6,634 nt of DNA from Planctomycetota bacterium (GTDB lineage: Bacteria > Planctomycetota > UBA1135 > UBA2386): positions 1-6,634 of the forward strand of contig CANGSN010000179.1 in assembly GCA_947455805.1 (NCBI GenBank), read 5' to 3'. The notes below the pieces were generated by a model, which searched no databases, had not been told where the DNA came from, and was given only the letters and a program-made list of their open reading frames with translations. This document shows positions 5,457-6,634 of the stretch, one piece after another. The translations under genes and the position numbers were made by a program. Positions within the stretch are counted from its first letter, which is position 1. The number at the start of each line of letters is the position of its first letter.

Positions 5457-6442
5457 GCTCGGTCGAGCAGCGCTCCAAGGCGCTCCTGGGGCGCGTCGCC
5501 GGGCTGCGGGCCCAACTGCGGCGCGTGGTGATCGGTCAGGACGAACTGATCGACGACCTGATCACGGCTCTGCTCGCCGGCGGGCACGTGTTGCTGGAGG
5601 GCCTGCCAGGACTCGGCAAGACGCTGCTGGTTCGCACGCTCGCCCAGGGGCTGGGCCTGCCATTCGCCCGCATCCAGTTCACGCCGGACCTGATGCCGAG
5701 CGACGTCACCGGCACGCAGGTGCTGGACGACACCGACGGCCGCCGCTCGTTCCGCTTCCAAGCGGGCCCGCTGTTCGCCGGCTTGGTGCTCGCCGACGAG
5801 ATCAACCGAGCGACACCGAAGACACAGTCCGCCCTGCTCGAAGCGATGCAGGAACAATCGGTCACGGTCGCAGGCACGACCCACGCCCTGCCGACACCGT
5901 TCCATGTCGTCGCGACGCAGAACCCGATCGAACTGGAAGGCACGTTCCCGCTGCCTGAGGCGCAGCTGGACCGCTTCCTGTTCCGACTGTCCGTGCAGAC
6001 CCCGACGGCCGAGGCCATGGTGCAGATCCTGGCTTCGACCACGACGCGACCGAACACACTGGAAGGCGAGGCGCTGACGCGGGAGGAGTTGCGGGAGCTC
6101 CAGTCGCTGGTGCGCGACGTGCTCTGCGGCACGCACCTGCTGCGCTTCGTCGCCGAACTGGTGCTTGCCACCCACCCGGACAAGTCGCGGACCTCGGACC
6201 GCACGAGCCGATTCGTTCGCTACGGTGCAAGCGCCCGCGCTGGCCAGGCGATCGTGCTCGGCGCCAAGGCTCGCGCCCTGCTTGCTGGCCGCCCCGCGGT
6301 CGTGCGCGAGGACATCGACGCATGCCTGTTACCCGCACTCGGGCATCGAGTGCTGCTACGCTTCGAGGCCGAGGCCGAGCGGATCACGCAGGCGGATCTG
6401 CTGTCTGATTGGGCCAACCAAGCGGAACGTCGCAGCCGCTGA
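5453..6442 (+). CDS. MoxR-family AAA+ ATPase
   Basis: The 329-residue cytoplasmic ATPase is of normal MoxR length. VVIGQDELIDDLITALLAGGHVLLEGLPGLGK is seen as VIGQ (26-29) followed by Walker A GLPGLGKT (50-57, K56). Then come FTPDLMPSDVTGT (76-88), Walker B LVLADE (111-116), the MoxR motif INRATPKTQSALLEAM (117-132), sensor 1 TQNP (155-158, N157), PEAQLDRF (168-175) with the arginine-finger candidate R174, and GASARA (258-263) with sensor-2 R262. All ATPase residues are intact. MoxR proteins act as chaperone-like remodelers, usually with von Willebrand factor A domain proteins encoded next door, often after a DUF58 gene. Neither partner is visible here. The start codon overlaps the stop of the PLP enzyme by four bases, with only a G-run as possible Shine-Dalgarno, so translation is probably coupled. 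Confidence 0.95.
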   Translation: MSSVEQRSKALLGRVAGLRAQLRRVVIGQDELIDDLITALLAGGHVLLEGLPGLGKTLLVRTLAQGLGLPFARIQFTPDLMPSDVTGTQVLDDTDGRRSFRFQAGPLFAGLVLADEINRATPKTQSALLEAMQEQSVTVAGTTHALPTPFHVVATQNPIELEGTFPLPEAQLDRFLFRLSVQTPTAEAMVQILASTTTRPNTLEGEALTREELRELQSLVRDVLCGTHLLRFVAELVLATHPDKSRTSDRTSRFVRYGASARAGQAIVLGAKARALLAGRPAVVREDIDACLLPALGHRVLLRFEAEAERITQADLLSDWANQAERRSR

Positions 6443-6456
6443 CTTGTTTCAGCAAT

Positions 6457-6482
6457 TTGCGTCTGGTGCAAGACCGACGCAA
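6457..6482 (+). terminator. Hairpin after the MoxR gene
   Basis: TTGCGTC (6457-6463) pairs with GACGCAA (6476-6482), and inside it GGT (6465-6467) pairs with ACC (6473-6475) around GCAAG. This gives a 10-bp stem with one bulged T, starting 14 bases after the stop codon. No T-tract follows, so a terminator role is likely but unproven. Confidence 0.45.
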
Positions 6483-6485
6483 CCA

Positions 6486-6501
6486 GGCGGCGAAGGCCGC
6501 C
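6486..6501 (+). other. GC-rich stem-loop directly after the MoxR terminator hairpin
   Basis: GGCGGC (6486-6491) pairs with GCCGCC (6496-6501) around GAAG. It starts four bases after the hairpin at 6457-6482, so the two form a tandem pair. It may strengthen termination. Given the base composition it could also be chance. Confidence 0.3.
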
Positions 6502-6540
6502 GACGCCGCGGCGCCTCCGCCGAAAAATCGATCGCGCGCG

Positions 6541-6568
6541 GGAAAGTTCTGAGCCCGTCCTCGTCTAC
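6541..6568 (+). promoter_or_regulatory. Possible ECF-sigma-type promoter before a gene starting near the window end
   Basis: GGAAAGTT (6541-6548) resembles the GGAA-type -35 of extracytoplasmic-function sigma factors. GTCTAC (6563-6568) resembles their GTC/TCT -10, 14 bases further on, slightly short of the usual 15-17. It follows an A-run (6523-6527) that stands out from the GC-rich surroundings. Weak evidence. Confidence 0.2.
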
Positions 6569-6576
6569 TAGAAGGC

Positions 6577-6634
6577 ATGGGACGAGTGGTCCCGGCCGCG
6601 CGCGGCGCCGACCTTCGCAAGAGGTTGGCGTCGA
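6577..6634 (+). CDS. Possible start of an unidentified gene, cut by the window edge
   Basis: From ATG 6577 the frame stays open to the window end, 19 residues beginning MGRVVPAARGADL. An in-frame TGA at 6550-6552 lies upstream. AGAAGG (6570-6575) is only one base from this ATG but ten bases from an in-frame GTG at 6586, which is therefore an alternative start. A MoxR gene is often followed by a DUF58 gene, but the visible residues do not identify the family and the open stretch is short enough to be chance. Confidence 0.3.
   Translation, partial: MGRVVPAARGADLRKRLAS

Noticed and set aside
6384..6620. 78-codon minus-strand open frame across the MoxR end
   Set aside because: It is Arg/Ala-rich, has no motif, overlaps the MoxR coding region and spans two hairpins.
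1..6634. CRISPR arrays, tRNA or rRNA genes, insertion sequences, phage genes or toxin-antitoxin pairs
   Set aside because: I saw no regularly spaced repeats, cloverleaf-like segments, transposase motifs or paired small genes on either strand.

Overview
This is a very GC-rich window with densely packed genes. It carries the end of an outer-membrane beta-barrel gene, two probable lipoproteins and an AAA+ ATPase of the MoxR family. That points to a didermic, Gram-negative-type bacterium with a high-GC genome. Lineages such as Planctomycetota, Myxococcota or another environmental high-GC phylum would fit, but nothing here (no rRNA or clade marker) fixes the phylum.

Layout, left to right. (1) Bases 3-440 (+) are the C-terminal part of a protein resembling the Omp85/BamA surface-antigen barrel, cut by the window edge. 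(2) After an 80-base gap with a plausible promoter and a short ribosome-binding site comes a 674-residue bifunctional beta-oxidation enzyme (521-2545, +). Its 3-hydroxyacyl-CoA dehydrogenase is N-terminal and its enoyl-CoA hydratase is C-terminal, the reverse of the FadB order. (3) Its stop codon lies inside a perfect 11-bp hairpin, the first of several hairpins in a 149-base gap. (4) A small probable lipoprotein with a beta-barrel-like C-terminus follows (2695-3276, +). (5) It converges on a TPR-repeat lipoprotein gene (3296-4477, -), with only 19 bases between the two stop codons. (6) A 49-base divergent region holds a 12-bp perfect palindrome and candidate promoters in both directions. (7) To the right, a cysteine-synthase-like PLP enzyme (4527-5456, +) overlaps a MoxR ATPase (5453-6442, +) by four bases (ATGA), so the two look translationally coupled. 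(8) The last 192 bases hold hairpins and perhaps the start of another gene running off the edge.

How the parts may work together. The dehydrogenase/hydratase is probably a stand-alone gene of acyl-CoA metabolism. The convergent lipoproteins are envelope proteins of unknown role. The most unusual unit is the divergent block: a TPR lipoprotein back-to-back with a two-gene operon of a PLP-dependent enzyme and a MoxR ATPase. The PLP enzyme keeps its catalytic lysine and phosphate loop but has changes in the substrate loop (SSGDLG where TSGNTG is usual), so its substrate may not be O-acetylserine. Any link between it and MoxR is inferred only from the overlap. No CRISPR array, tRNA, rRNA, insertion sequence or phage gene was seen.
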